Shown here: positions 6,994-14,900 of the stretch, piece after piece
Layout: each line of letters opens with the position of its first letter
How positions within the stretch are numbered: the stretch's first letter is position 1
Source of the DNA: Methanobrevibacter sp.
GTDB taxonomy: Archaea; Methanobacteriota; Methanobacteria; Methanobacteriales; Methanobacteriaceae
DNA: 64,000 nucleotides
Direction: 5' to 3'
Assembly: GCA_017434555.1 (NCBI GenBank)
Contig: JAFRFB010000097.1
Location: 1-64,000 of the forward strand
The notes under the pieces: generated by a model
What the model saw: only the letters and a program-made list of their open reading frames with translations
What the model was told of the DNA's origin: nothing
Databases searched by the model: none
Made by a program: the position numbers and the translations under genes

Positions 6994-7444
6994 CTATCTC
7001 CTCCAGTAATGTATCGGTACGGATCTGGTCCAGGAGAATGCGTAAGTCATTCAAATGATCCTGTACATACTGGTTGTTATACTCCGTTCCGTCTATGATC
7101 AAGGTACAGTAACGATAGACCTGGATGTGTTTGACCTGTGGACTCATCTGGAATTCTTCTTCATATCTGGCGCGATCTATGTCTGTTATCTCATGATCCT
7201 CACCCATCGTGAATACCCAGTTTTTCTCCGTTCTTCTGAAGAAATAATTATCGTATTCTTCCTGTCCATCCTGATCCTGTACTCGCTTAACCGTACCATC
7301 AACTGTCATGTTATTATGATTCATCACGAAATGATCCAGAGAAACGGAACATGGATCCAACAGGAAATCGAGGTACCACGTTCCTGGAATGATTCCTTCC
7401 CTACTGTACTTATACCTGTAATTCCGTACTAAAACACTATGCAT
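6986..7444 (-). CDS. Array-A paralog 1 (first), unknown
   Basis: 152 aa from this start (MHSVLVRNYRYKYSREG). I chose the ATG at 7444 over one at 7492 because GGAGAT lies 2 bases before it, the same arrangement as in all other members, and because the longer version would begin inside the promoter. C-terminal core LIIDGTEYNNQYVQDHLNDLRILLDQIRTDTLLEEIDG matches the family. First gene of the operon transcribed from 7471-7499. Confidence 0.78.
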   Translation of the reverse strand: MHSVLVRNYRYKYSREGIIPGTWYLDFLLDPCSVSLDHFVMNHNNMTVDGTVKRVQDQDGQEEYDNYFFRRTEKNWVFTMGEDHEITDIDRARYEEEFQMSPQVKHIQVYRYCTLIIDGTEYNNQYVQDHLNDLRILLDQIRTDTLLEEIDG

Positions 7445-7470
7445 ACATCTCCAGTAATTCCATATCCCCA

Positions 7471-7499
7471 AATATAACAAATCTTTCATCATCTGTCAA
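7471..7499 (-). promoter_or_regulatory. Sigma70-like promoter of array A
   Basis: On the minus strand TTGACA (7494-7499), 17 bases, TATATT (7471-7476) continuing as TATATTTG. A near-perfect consensus, 27 bases before the first array gene. Confidence 0.88.
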
Positions 7500-7539
7500 T
7501 ACCCTAGTTGTCTGAAAAATAAAATATACAGAATTAGTA

Positions 7540-7568
7540 TTGACAATTATTCTAAATTTTTCTATATT
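7540..7568 (+). promoter_or_regulatory. Sigma70-like promoter TTGACA-17-TATATT
   Basis: Perfect TTGACA, 17 bases, TATATT, pointing away from the array-A promoter 40 bases to the left. The expected +1 falls on the ATG at 7575. Confidence 0.85.
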
Positions 7569-7574
7569 ATGAAC

Positions 7575-7679
7575 ATGAACGAACGAATTGACAACATCAA
7601 GCATTTCATTGGTCTCGGCATCATTAACATTGTTTGCCGCATCTGTAACATCCATTATCTGCACGTTATCAAGAGTTAA
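7575..7679 (+). CDS. Small possible leaderless gene (34 aa)
   Basis: Reads MNERIDNIKHFIGLGIINIVCRICNIHYLHVIKS. The ATG is where transcription from the promoter at 7540-7568 should begin; an alternative ATG lies 6 bases earlier. The C-rich codon style (AAC, ATC, CTC, GGC) matches the adjacent gene at 7780, which supports coding. Contains a hydrophobic middle with C-x2-C. Function unknown and existence not certain because it is short. Confidence 0.45.
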   Translation: MNERIDNIKHFIGLGIINIVCRICNIHYLHVIKS

Positions 7680-7708
7680 CTGCAAAAAAGAAAATCTAGA
7701 ATTTAGGG

Positions 7709-7737
7709 TTTACAAATCAATCAAATTTAACTATATT
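7709..7737 (+). promoter_or_regulatory. Sigma70-like promoter TTTACA-17-TATATT
   Basis: TTTACA, 17 bases, TATATT; 42 bases before the ATG at 7780, which has an AAAGGA ribosome site. Confidence 0.82.
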
Positions 7738-7779
7738 TAAATCATCGAAAACAACAAATCATCAAAAGGAAAAATCATC

Positions 7780-8160
7780 ATGGAACAGATTATCAACATG
7801 ATTCTCGGTCAGTCCAACATCAATCTCCAGGCATTCGGTTTGAACGTTCAGTCCGCTCAGACTGTCCAGCCGGTCACCGTCGAAGTTATCCAGGCAAAGA
7901 TCAATCTCATCAAACAGCTCGATTCCATTCCGGCAGCTCATCAGTTTGTTGAAGATTTCCAGATTGAAACTGTGAACCAGCTGGACAGTCTGATGAAGAT
8001 GGAAGCTGTCATCGGTGTCAAGCCGACCACTGAACAGCTCAATGGCATCAACATCAAGATTGATGCTATCATCAACGAACTCGAGACCAGTCTGAAGAAC
8101 AAGATGCTCGCCAAGCTCAATGGTCTCGGACTCGGTGCTCTGAGTGGTCTGGTCCGCTAG
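7780..8160 (+). CDS. Unknown early protein rich in Gln, Ile and Leu
   Basis: 126 aa, mostly predicted helical, with amphipathic repeats (VEVIQAKINLIKQLDSI, GINIKIDAIINELETSLKNKML) and an Ala/Gly/Leu-rich end (LNGLGLGALSGLVR) that could be membrane-active or an oligomer tail. No Cys and few aromatics. Third positions are strongly C/G biased relative to the window average. Strong early promoter and ribosome site suggest high expression soon after infection. No family recognised. Confidence 0.8.
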   Translation: MEQIINMILGQSNINLQAFGLNVQSAQTVQPVTVEVIQAKINLIKQLDSIPAAHQFVEDFQIETVNQLDSLMKMEAVIGVKPTTEQLNGINIKIDAIINELETSLKNKMLAKLNGLGLGALSGLVR

Positions 8161-8272
8161 GACTGACCTGGGGGGTGTCAGGTTGTCTGACGCCCTTATA
8201 TGACCTGCCTGACGTCAAGAGATCTGACGCCATACGGGCATAACGTCAAGGTTTACGACGTAGCCTACGACG

Positions 8273-8288
8273 CCCGGGGGCCCCCGGG
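8273..8288. repeat. Perfect 16-base GC palindrome
   Basis: Three C, five G, five C, three G: identical to its reverse complement. It overlaps the first copy of the repeat unit at 8281. Confidence 0.9.
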
Positions 8289-8349
8289 GGGGCGCCCCCC
8301 TATATGACACCCCGGTGCGTTTTCTAGGGCCCCCCGGGGGCGCCCCCCT
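8281..8349. repeat. Two copies of a C5-G(5-7)-CG-C6-T unit
   Basis: Copies at 8281-8301 and 8331-8349 differ only by two G. Each contains a perfect palindrome centred on CG (14 bases at 8287-8300; 12 bases within 8336-8347). Confidence 0.85.
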
Positions 8350-8597
8350 CAAAAAAATGTGCCGAGGCCTATAGGGGTTTAAAGCCCCTGGGGGAGGGGG
8401 GCCCGGGGCCTTATAGGTTTTGTTTTTCGTGTGTGTCTGTCTCCCCTAAAAAATAAAAAATTTTAAAAATTTTTGGTTATTTTGGTTCTCTGGTTATTCT
8501 GGATTTCAGGATAGCCTTTTATTTTACCCCCGCCCGGGCTTGTTTTTGAAAAGGCTGTCTGCCAAAAAATTTTTTGAAAAATTTTTTTATATCCGGG

Positions 8598-8626
8598 TTG
8601 AAAAAAGGGCTATTTTTTGGTATATT
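8598..8626 (+). promoter_or_regulatory. Sigma70-like promoter of array B, TTGAAA-17-TATATT
   Basis: TTGAAA, 17 bases, TATATTTG. Expected +1 about 3 bases before the ATG at 8636. Confidence 0.75.
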
Positions 8627-8635
8627 TGGTATATT

Positions 8636-9007
8636 ATGGATAATATGGATATAGAACCTTTATTGAAGTCGTATATTAGGTATGCGATGGGATTTGTGCC
8701 TAAGGAGCGGATGGCATATGCTACTAATAACGGTAAATATGACCGTATTAAGATAGTGTTTAATTCTAAGGGTAATATAATTGACGCTCATACATATGCG
8801 ATAACCTTTGAGTTATATAATGGTGAACAGCGTATTATTATAGGTAGTTTGTGGTTATCGGGAAGGAATCTTTATATAATAGAGACGGTAGTTAATATCG
8901 TATTATATAGAAGACATATACAAGAAATGATGGAATTTGAAGAATTTTGTAATGCTAATAATAATATTCCTAAGGGTATATTGAAGATACCTATGAGGTT
9001 AGTATGA
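8636..9007 (+). CDS. Array-B paralog 1, C-terminal PKGILKIP
   Basis: 123 aa from MDNMDIEPLLKSYIRYAMG. Shared with the next four genes: an N-terminal helix (LL-x-S/K-Y-I-x-Y), a central strand pair ending in G-x-(L/I)-W-(L/F), a short (L/I)-Y-x-I segment, and the tail N-I-P-K-G-I-L-K-I-P followed by 4 residues. Start chosen from promoter position; the next in-frame ATG at 8645 is also possible. Very AT-rich, with unusual use of AGG and CGG for Arg, unlike the gene at 7780. Function unknown. Confidence 0.78.
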   Translation: MDNMDIEPLLKSYIRYAMGFVPKERMAYATNNGKYDRIKIVFNSKGNIIDAHTYAITFELYNGEQRIIIGSLWLSGRNLYIIETVVNIVLYRRHIQEMMEFEEFCNANNNIPKGILKIPMRLV

Positions 9008-9363
9008 TAGATCTTGATAATTTAAGGTCATATATTGCGTATATTGTGCGAAATGCGTCTCTTGAACAGTGGCAATTAGGTTCATTGGTAAATTTAAATA
9101 AAGAGAAGATTCAGGTAACGACTATATTGAATGATGGTAGTGCATTATTTGATATAATGGATTATTTAGGGAATAATAGGATTATTGGACGGATATGGTT
9201 TACATGCCAATATATAATGCTTGTTAAGAATGAGGTTGAGCGTTCTATATTATATAATGGTTGGCCAGAAGGTGTTGATTTATATAGTGTATATGAGAAG
9301 AATGTAAAATTACCAGAAGTTCCTGCAGGGATATTGAAGATTCCTACTGATTTTAGGGTATGA
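9004..9363 (+). CDS. Array-B paralog 2, C-terminal PAGILKIP
   Basis: 119 aa, MIDLDNLRSYIAYIVRN. Carries RIIGRIWFTCQYIMLVKN in the middle and ends EVPAGILKIPTDFRV. Begins with ATGA overlapping the upstream stop; GAGG in the end of the preceding gene is the likely ribosome site. Same domain plan as paralog 1, but the middle is too diverged for confident alignment by eye. Confidence 0.8.
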   Translation: MIDLDNLRSYIAYIVRNASLEQWQLGSLVNLNKEKIQVTTILNDGSALFDIMDYLGNNRIIGRIWFTCQYIMLVKNEVERSILYNGWPEGVDLYSVYEKNVKLPEVPAGILKIPTDFRV

Positions 9364-9364
9364 T

Positions 9365-9778
9365 ATGATAGATATTAGTGGAATAACTATTAAAGAATTG
9401 ATAGAATATGCTGATTACTGTATGGGTATGATACCTATAGAGGAGCGTACTAGGTTTCCTGGTGAGATGCGGGGAATATGTAATGAAGTACGGCATGATC
9501 GGTATTGTAATATTGAATCTGCTATAATAGATGTAAGTCCTGAGGATAAGAGTATTATTATAGACATATATGATTCTGGTCATACACAGGTTATGGCGGC
9601 TAGGATATGGTTGAACAATGGGCGTATTTATTTGATGGATTGGAATAGTGGTAGTTTATTATATGAAATGTCACCTTCTGGGGTTGAAACGTTTGAGCAA
9701 TTTAAGGCAAGGATAACGTTGCCTAAGGTTCCTAAGGGTATATTGAAGATTCCTGCACATATGACGGCGACGGTATAA
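9365..9778 (+). CDS. Array-B paralog 3, C-terminal PKGILKIP
   Basis: 137 aa, the longest member, MIDISGITIKELIEYADYC. Core QVMAARIWLNNGRIYLMDWNSGSLLYEM and tail LPKVPKGILKIPAHMTATV. The 'RIW-x5-IYLM...S-LLY' block aligns with 'RIWFTCQYIML...SILY' of paralog 2, supporting common descent. Preceded by TAGGGT as a weak ribosome site. Confidence 0.8.
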   Translation: MIDISGITIKELIEYADYCMGMIPIEERTRFPGEMRGICNEVRHDRYCNIESAIIDVSPEDKSIIIDIYDSGHTQVMAARIWLNNGRIYLMDWNSGSLLYEMSPSGVETFEQFKARITLPKVPKGILKIPAHMTATV

Positions 9779-9779
9779 A

Positions 9780-10139
9780 ATGACAGAAATTATAAATCAA
9801 GAAACTGTTGATATAGACACATTATATAAATATGTTCAATTCTGTCTTGAGAAAGCCGGAGTTGGGAAGTTATATAATTTGACTTTAGAAAAGCTGACAA
9901 ATTCTGGAAATTTATATTTTTATTATATGACGCAGAGCTATGGAACTCTTAGGATAATGTGTTATATTAATTTACATACATGTTATTATAATGCGTTTGA
10001 ACCACGTTATCGTCGGTATATTCATCATAGTATAATAAAGGGAATACCTAATTATATTGATTTTTCAAGTAATAACGAACAAGGATTTGTAAGTGTTCCG
10101 AAGGGAATATTGAAGCTTCCGAAAAATTTAGGAGTATAA
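9780..10139 (+). CDS. Array-B paralog 4, C-terminal PKGILKLP
   Basis: 119 aa, MTEIINQETVDIDTLYKYVQFCLEKAG. Central TLRIMCYINLHTCYYNAF replaces the RIW block; tail VSVPKGILKLPKNLGV. No clear ribosome site before the ATG, one base after the upstream stop, so translation is probably coupled. Tyr-rich. Function unknown. Confidence 0.78.
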   Translation: MTEIINQETVDIDTLYKYVQFCLEKAGVGKLYNLTLEKLTNSGNLYFYYMTQSYGTLRIMCYINLHTCYYNAFEPRYRRYIHHSIIKGIPNYIDFSSNNEQGFVSVPKGILKLPKNLGV

Positions 10140-10140
10140 T

Positions 10141-10521
10141 ATGCAAGAATATTCAGATTTTGAATCTAGCAGGGTATATAGTTATTTCAGGTTATGTATT
10201 GATTCGATTAAGGATAGGTTGGATCTTGATACATATAACCTTGGCTTAATTTTACCTCATGGAACGACTATTACATGTGTAGTTAAGTGTTATAAGAAGC
10301 CTCGTAATAAAGTGGATTTATATTCTGTTCTTTATAGGGATTATGCATTGCCTAAACAATATTATTGCATGATTGATATTAAGCGAAATAATATAATGGT
10401 TAAAAATTTAGATGACGGTGAAACCTTATTTAATGGAAAAACCGGAGTTAAGACCACTTTTTCGGATTTTGTGTATGGTAAAGTTCGAAAAGGATTATTG
10501 AAAATTCCGGCAAAGTTATAA
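10141..10521 (+). CDS. Array-B paralog 5 (last), C-terminal RKGLLKIP
   Basis: 126 aa, MQEYSDFESSRVYSYFRLCIDSI. Ends KVRKGLLKIPAKL, the most altered tail but still G-L-L-K-I-P. 'YYCMIDIKRNNIMVKNLDDGETLFNGKTGVKTTFSDF' parallels the '(I)W...I-Y-x-M...LLYE...V-x-T-F-x-x-F' block of paralog 3. TAGGAG ribosome site. A strong terminator follows, closing the operon. Confidence 0.78.
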   Translation: MQEYSDFESSRVYSYFRLCIDSIKDRLDLDTYNLGLILPHGTTITCVVKCYKKPRNKVDLYSVLYRDYALPKQYYCMIDIKRNNIMVKNLDDGETLFNGKTGVKTTFSDFVYGKVRKGLLKIPAKL

Positions 10522-10525
10522 AGAA

Positions 10526-10551
10526 AAAGACCTGATTAACAGGTCTTTTTT
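10526..10551 (+). terminator. Terminator of array B
   Basis: AAAGACCTG-type stem with CAGGTCTTT, 5-base loop ATTAA, and a six-T run. Confidence 0.88.
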
Positions 10552-10555
10552 GATC

Positions 10556-10563
10556 TATAAATA
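10556..10563 (+). promoter_or_regulatory. Late promoter TATAAATA, 4 bases from ATG
   Basis: TATAAATA, ATGT, then the ATG at 10568; no ribosome site. Confidence 0.88.
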
Positions 10564-10567
10564 ATGT

Positions 10568-11932
10568 ATGACGAAATTATCAGAAAGTGAGAAGTTTAAT
10601 GACCTTGATATAAATCGATTAGCTAGACAGGTTAGACAGAATGATGGTCGTGCTAATCGTGGAATTGTGTATCAGGACGATAAGCGATATAATGATTATC
10701 AGGGTGAGAAATGGCTGGATGTAAGAAGTAAAGATAAGAAAACTCTTATTGCAGCTATCCTTGATGGTATGTCTGATGTTCAATATCATTATAAGGGAAA
10801 GTTATATAAGGATATTAAGAACGAGGATGATTTAATGGCCTCATACGAAGCAAATAAGGCTGTTGTGGACTCGATTTTAAATTTCCTAGGTAAATATATG
10901 CATAAGCACACAACGGTCTACAGAGGCTTCGGATTTAGCTCTGATGAGTATCGTAAGATGATACACAAGAATAATATTAGATTTGAACATCAGTTATTGA
11001 AAATATTGAATAATAGGGGTAAGAAATTCAATTCTTTTAGTGTTTCTCCATTTATAAGTAAGGATTTTGCAGAAGGTGGTGGTAATAAAGCCATTATTAT
11101 TGCAGCAGATGTAGAACCGAATGATATTGCTTTTGCATTTACTGCTTATTTGTTAGGAAGACATGGAAGTCCTGCAGAATTGGAATTAAATATCAATAAC
11201 CTTAAGGATTTAAAAAATTTAAGAATTATTAAAGATATTGATGCTGAATGTGCACGATTTGTTAAATATACAGATACAGAAGAAGAATTACAGAAAAGAT
11301 TGGATTCTGGCGAATCTATGGAATCTGTATTTAAGTATGTAAAGAAACTTAAGGTTTTTAGCGGAACAATTTATAAATGTGGAACATTATGCGGTGAGGT
11401 TATTGTCAAGGATAATAAGATTGTTGTTCCTCGTAGTCGAGAAATACATTATATAAAAGACGGAATATTTGTTATTACTCCTATGGATGATCTTACTGAA
11501 CATAATATATTGTATAACTTTAATAATGAAACTAAGAGTAAGCCATATGAAGGTATATTGTTCTATGGTGCTGATAGCGATGATAAATTGATAATCGCAT
11601 ATAATGGTGATAACAAGTATACATTATTGGATATGGAAACATGTCAATCGAAATTCAAGGGATATGCAAAGAAAATTTCACGCTTACCGGGAGTTACATG
11701 GTACGGACAAAAAAATATTTGGCATACTGTTGAATTTTATTTAGTAACATTATTGGATAACACGATTACAATTTTCAACAATAATGGTTCTTGTGTATTC
11801 AGACGTGCCCCATATAAGTTTATTAAGATTGATTGCAATTCAGATAAATTGATAATGAATTGTGTGGAACAACCCGGTAAAAACCCTCGACGATTCTCAA
11901 TCAAAAATAATTTAGCAATCGAAGAAATGTAA
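10568..11932 (+). CDS. Late ADP-ribosyltransferase (R-S-E class)
   Basis: 454 aa. The three hallmarks of the arginine-type mono-ADP-ribosyltransferase fold are in order: Arg in V-Y-R-G (R119), the S-F-S-V-S strand (156-160) with FISKDFAEGG after it, and E-L-E (E204 and E206) as the ExE turn. Such enzymes move ADP-ribose from NAD+ to a target. T4 carries Alt and ModA of this class, which modify host RNA polymerase. The C-terminal 220 residues have repeated short strands (GILFYGADSDDKLIIAYNGDNKYTLLDMET) that look like a beta-propeller-like or repeat domain. Late, probably leaderless expression suggests a virion-packaged, injected enzyme like Alt; this is inference. Confidence 0.85.
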   Translation: MTKLSESEKFNDLDINRLARQVRQNDGRANRGIVYQDDKRYNDYQGEKWLDVRSKDKKTLIAAILDGMSDVQYHYKGKLYKDIKNEDDLMASYEANKAVVDSILNFLGKYMHKHTTVYRGFGFSSDEYRKMIHKNNIRFEHQLLKILNNRGKKFNSFSVSPFISKDFAEGGGNKAIIIAADVEPNDIAFAFTAYLLGRHGSPAELELNINNLKDLKNLRIIKDIDAECARFVKYTDTEEELQKRLDSGESMESVFKYVKKLKVFSGTIYKCGTLCGEVIVKDNKIVVPRSREIHYIKDGIFVITPMDDLTEHNILYNFNNETKSKPYEGILFYGADSDDKLIIAYNGDNKYTLLDMETCQSKFKGYAKKISRLPGVTWYGQKNIWHTVEFYLVTLLDNTITIFNNNGSCVFRRAPYKFIKIDCNSDKLIMNCVEQPGKNPRRFSIKNNLAIEEM

Positions 11933-11935
11933 AAA

Positions 11936-11966
11936 TAAAACCTAGGAATTAATCCTAGGTTTTTTA
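11936..11966. terminator. Bidirectional terminator
   Basis: CCTAGGA / TCCTAGG stem (11941-11947, 11953-11959) with loop ATTAA, flanked by A-rich and T-rich runs, between convergent genes. Confidence 0.88.
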
Positions 11967-11967
11967 A

Positions 11968-14900
11968 TTAATAAAAGAATTCGTCTAATGCTGAATCTTC
12001 CAATATTAATTCGTCGCCTTTTCTCATCCATTTTGAAATTATATACATGGATTCAAACAGAGCACAGAAAGATTTTCTAAACATTGTTTCGTAGTCGATT
12101 GTAAACAATGAATCGAATTCCTTTGGCCAGCTATCTAAGAATGCGACAAAGTTAACTGGATTCAAACCTGACTTACCAACTTCCTTATACTTGAACTCAT
12201 TATTTGGCAATACATAAATGTATTTCATCTTTGTATTGTTATTAATCGGGTTAAGTTTCAATCTCTTCTTTGCGACAACATAGTTATAAGTTAATGCTGC
12301 TTTTGCACCGAAAATAACTGAAGCATTATCGCCCTTATCGAATTCAAGACCATTCTTTACATAGTAATCGATTGGTTCTGGAATGTATTTCTTATAGTTG
12401 GAAATACCGATAACTGCAGAAATTTCATTGACACTGGAATTACAATATTTTGTATACGTGTCCTTGATGAATCTATCTGCATGATCCTTAGACATACCAT
12501 TACAAATATCGAATGCTAACTTTTCAGCTGCAACTTTACAGAAGTCAGGCATTGTAGATTTCTTAATAGGAACACCCATGATTTTGTGCTTAGGACCTTC
12601 TGGATGTTTCTGCATAGATTTCGGCAATGCTTTCCATTCTTCTTCAGTCATTGCAAACTTATCGATTTCACCCATTGGGAAGATAGAACCTTCGTTATCG
12701 ATTACGTTACCAATATAGAGTTTCTTTGCGAAGCAGAACATATTGGTAAAGATATTTTCTCTGTTGAACTTAATCAACTGTTCAGTCTTCTTTAACTTAG
12801 CCTTATAAGCAAGAACTCCGTTATAGAAATCCTGGAACATCTTTTCTGTCTTTTTGAAGAATTCTCTATATTCATCTGCAACAGACTTATTGTAATCCAT
12901 GATTGCTCTGTTCTTCTTGTGCATTTCTGCAAGTTGAGCATCGGTCATTCCGTCTTCAGGATGTAACAATTCCTTGATTTGTCTACCTGAGAAATAACCT
13001 TCTTCGATAAGTCTTTCTTTGATTTCATGAATACACATGTAACAAGAGTCAGTATCGTTATGAATAATGCAAGATTCTCTGTTAGTAACCTTTAATGGTG
13101 TCTTGTTCTTTAATGTAATACCGAAATACTTTTCAATATCTCTGATACATTCTGGTGTTGTATAATAATTATTACAGCACTTAGACAACCAGTCTCTTAA
13201 AGTAACTCTTGCACATCTACAAATTGCTCTAGCACAGTCTGGATTATAAAGATGGAAGGAACCAGCAAGGGAAACACCATAAACAGAGTTAATAATAAGC
13301 TTTTTCGTCATCTGTCTATTGTGACAAAGATTTTCCATGTCCTTATCACCAGCAAGCTTTGCTGCTTCTTCTTTATCTTTCCAAATCTTTCTTTCAGCAA
13401 AAACTTTTCTAACAATATTCGGAAGAATTGCATCGTCTGTTCTTAAGAAACCAACTTCTGCAACGTCGGACAATATAACTTCACCAGATTCAATTTGTGC
13501 CTTAGTCGGATGTCTAACAACAGTTTCTGGAGAAATATTGAACATCATAATATGGTGAGGATAGGACGATGTAATATCGAAAGACATACAATCGTCAAAT
13601 CTACCAGGATAGTCATAACAATAACCAGCTTTAGTTGCAAACTTTTCAAATGGATGAGGCCATGCTTTAAACTTTTCCATATCTTCAGCGAAAAGTTGTG
13701 CAGTTGACCTGAATACACCTTTAACTTTCTTTGGTTTCCAGAACTTTGCAATATCACCACGATAAATTTCAATGCTTTCGCCCTTGTTAATCTTATCCTT
13801 AATTTGATACTTTATAAATTCTGGATTATCATCTTCCCATTCAGTGTTCTGATAGTAGATAGAACCATCTTTTTGCTTAATCTTATAACATTCTTCTTCA
13901 GCCCACCAGTCTTCATGTTCTTTCTGTTTATCGAGAAGAACTTTACCGTGTTCATGTAAGAATCTAAGAATATAACCAGTCGTTGTAGGAACTTTATTTT
14001 GAACCTTATCAAGAGTAACAAGACAGTCGAAAGCATATTCAATAAGTAATGGAATGAGCTTATTCTTTTCTTCCATTCTAACGATAAGCATAACGTCTTT
14101 TCTGTTATACTGTGCGAACCTATCCCAATTATACTTATAGGTTTCGTTAATGGATCCATCATATTCAAGCTTACTATCTTCAAGTTCAAAATTAGCAACA
14201 TAGTTAAGAGAATAAGAAGGCATTGGAGGATGGTTTCCAAAGACCTTATACAATTCCATATAGTCGATAGAATACAAACCAGGAATATCATAAGACATGC
14301 CTAAATCAACATCTTCGAGCTTACGGTCAGTAATCTGTTTTGTTTCAGGCATTTTATTGAATGGAGATAACTTTCTTTCCCATTCAGTCTTAACATCTTT
14401 ATTCTTTAATCTTAACTTATTACATCTGTTTATAATATAAGGAACGTCATAAGAAACAGAGTTCCAACCAGAGATAATATCAAAATCCTGTTTCTGGAAC
14501 CACTTAGTCCATTTATCAATCAAATCAATTTCATTTTTACAAGGAATATAGTTTGGTAATTCTTGAACATCACCAAAATATGGTTTTAGGCCCCAAGTAT
14601 AAGATTGTTTTGTTTTGGTCGAATAACACGTAATTAAGTTAATTGGCCATTCTGCTTTTTCTGGAGCTGGGAATTCATAAGTAACATAACATGAGTCTTC
14701 ATATTTGACCCACATGTGTTGTTCTTCATCGAAAACTTCGAATTTAGATTTATCTTTACACTTTGTATCGAAAACATATAATTCACATTGACCGAATTTT
14801 TTTCTATCGATACTTCTAATTTCGATTATATGCTCATCATAGAATGGAGAAGAACCTGCAACTTCAATATCGAAGAAGCAAGTATTCCAATCATTAATGT

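Larger units (their letters stand above)
8161..8635. other. GC-rich palindrome island plus AT-rich tract, no gene
   Basis: No convincing gene. By direct count 8161-8410 is about 65% GC in a genome otherwise near one third GC. It contains repeated C-T-G-A-C-G-C and GACGTCA words (8187-8245), a perfect 16-base palindrome at 8273-8288, G/C runs with perfect GGGGGCGCCCCC palindromes, and many 6-base palindromic words (CCCGGG, GGGCCC, GGCGCC, GACGTC, AGGCCT), with GCCCGGGC at about 8532. From 8446 it changes to A/T tracts. Candidates: replication origin, packaging site, or a structured RNA. A start of the next gene further upstream (8540) is rejected because the promoter lies at 8598-8626. Confidence 0.75.

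Noticed and set aside
4010-7444. L-x-E in the array-A tails as prohead protease sites
   Set aside because: The tripeptides are explained by the overlapping ribosome sites and the genes are early, not late.
7437-7685. Minus-strand 82-codon frame upstream of array A
   Set aside because: It covers the consensus promoters on both strands and lacks the family core; its end only looks family-like (ELLEMYA) because it overlaps the GGAGAT ribosome site of the first array gene.
8161-8420. CRISPR array or coding gene in the GC island
   Set aside because: Repeats are irregular, only two similar units, with no spacers; no credible frame.
8540-8635. Upstream extension of array-B paralog 1
   Set aside because: The extra residues are low-complexity Phe/Lys from A/T tracts and lie upstream of the promoter's expected start.
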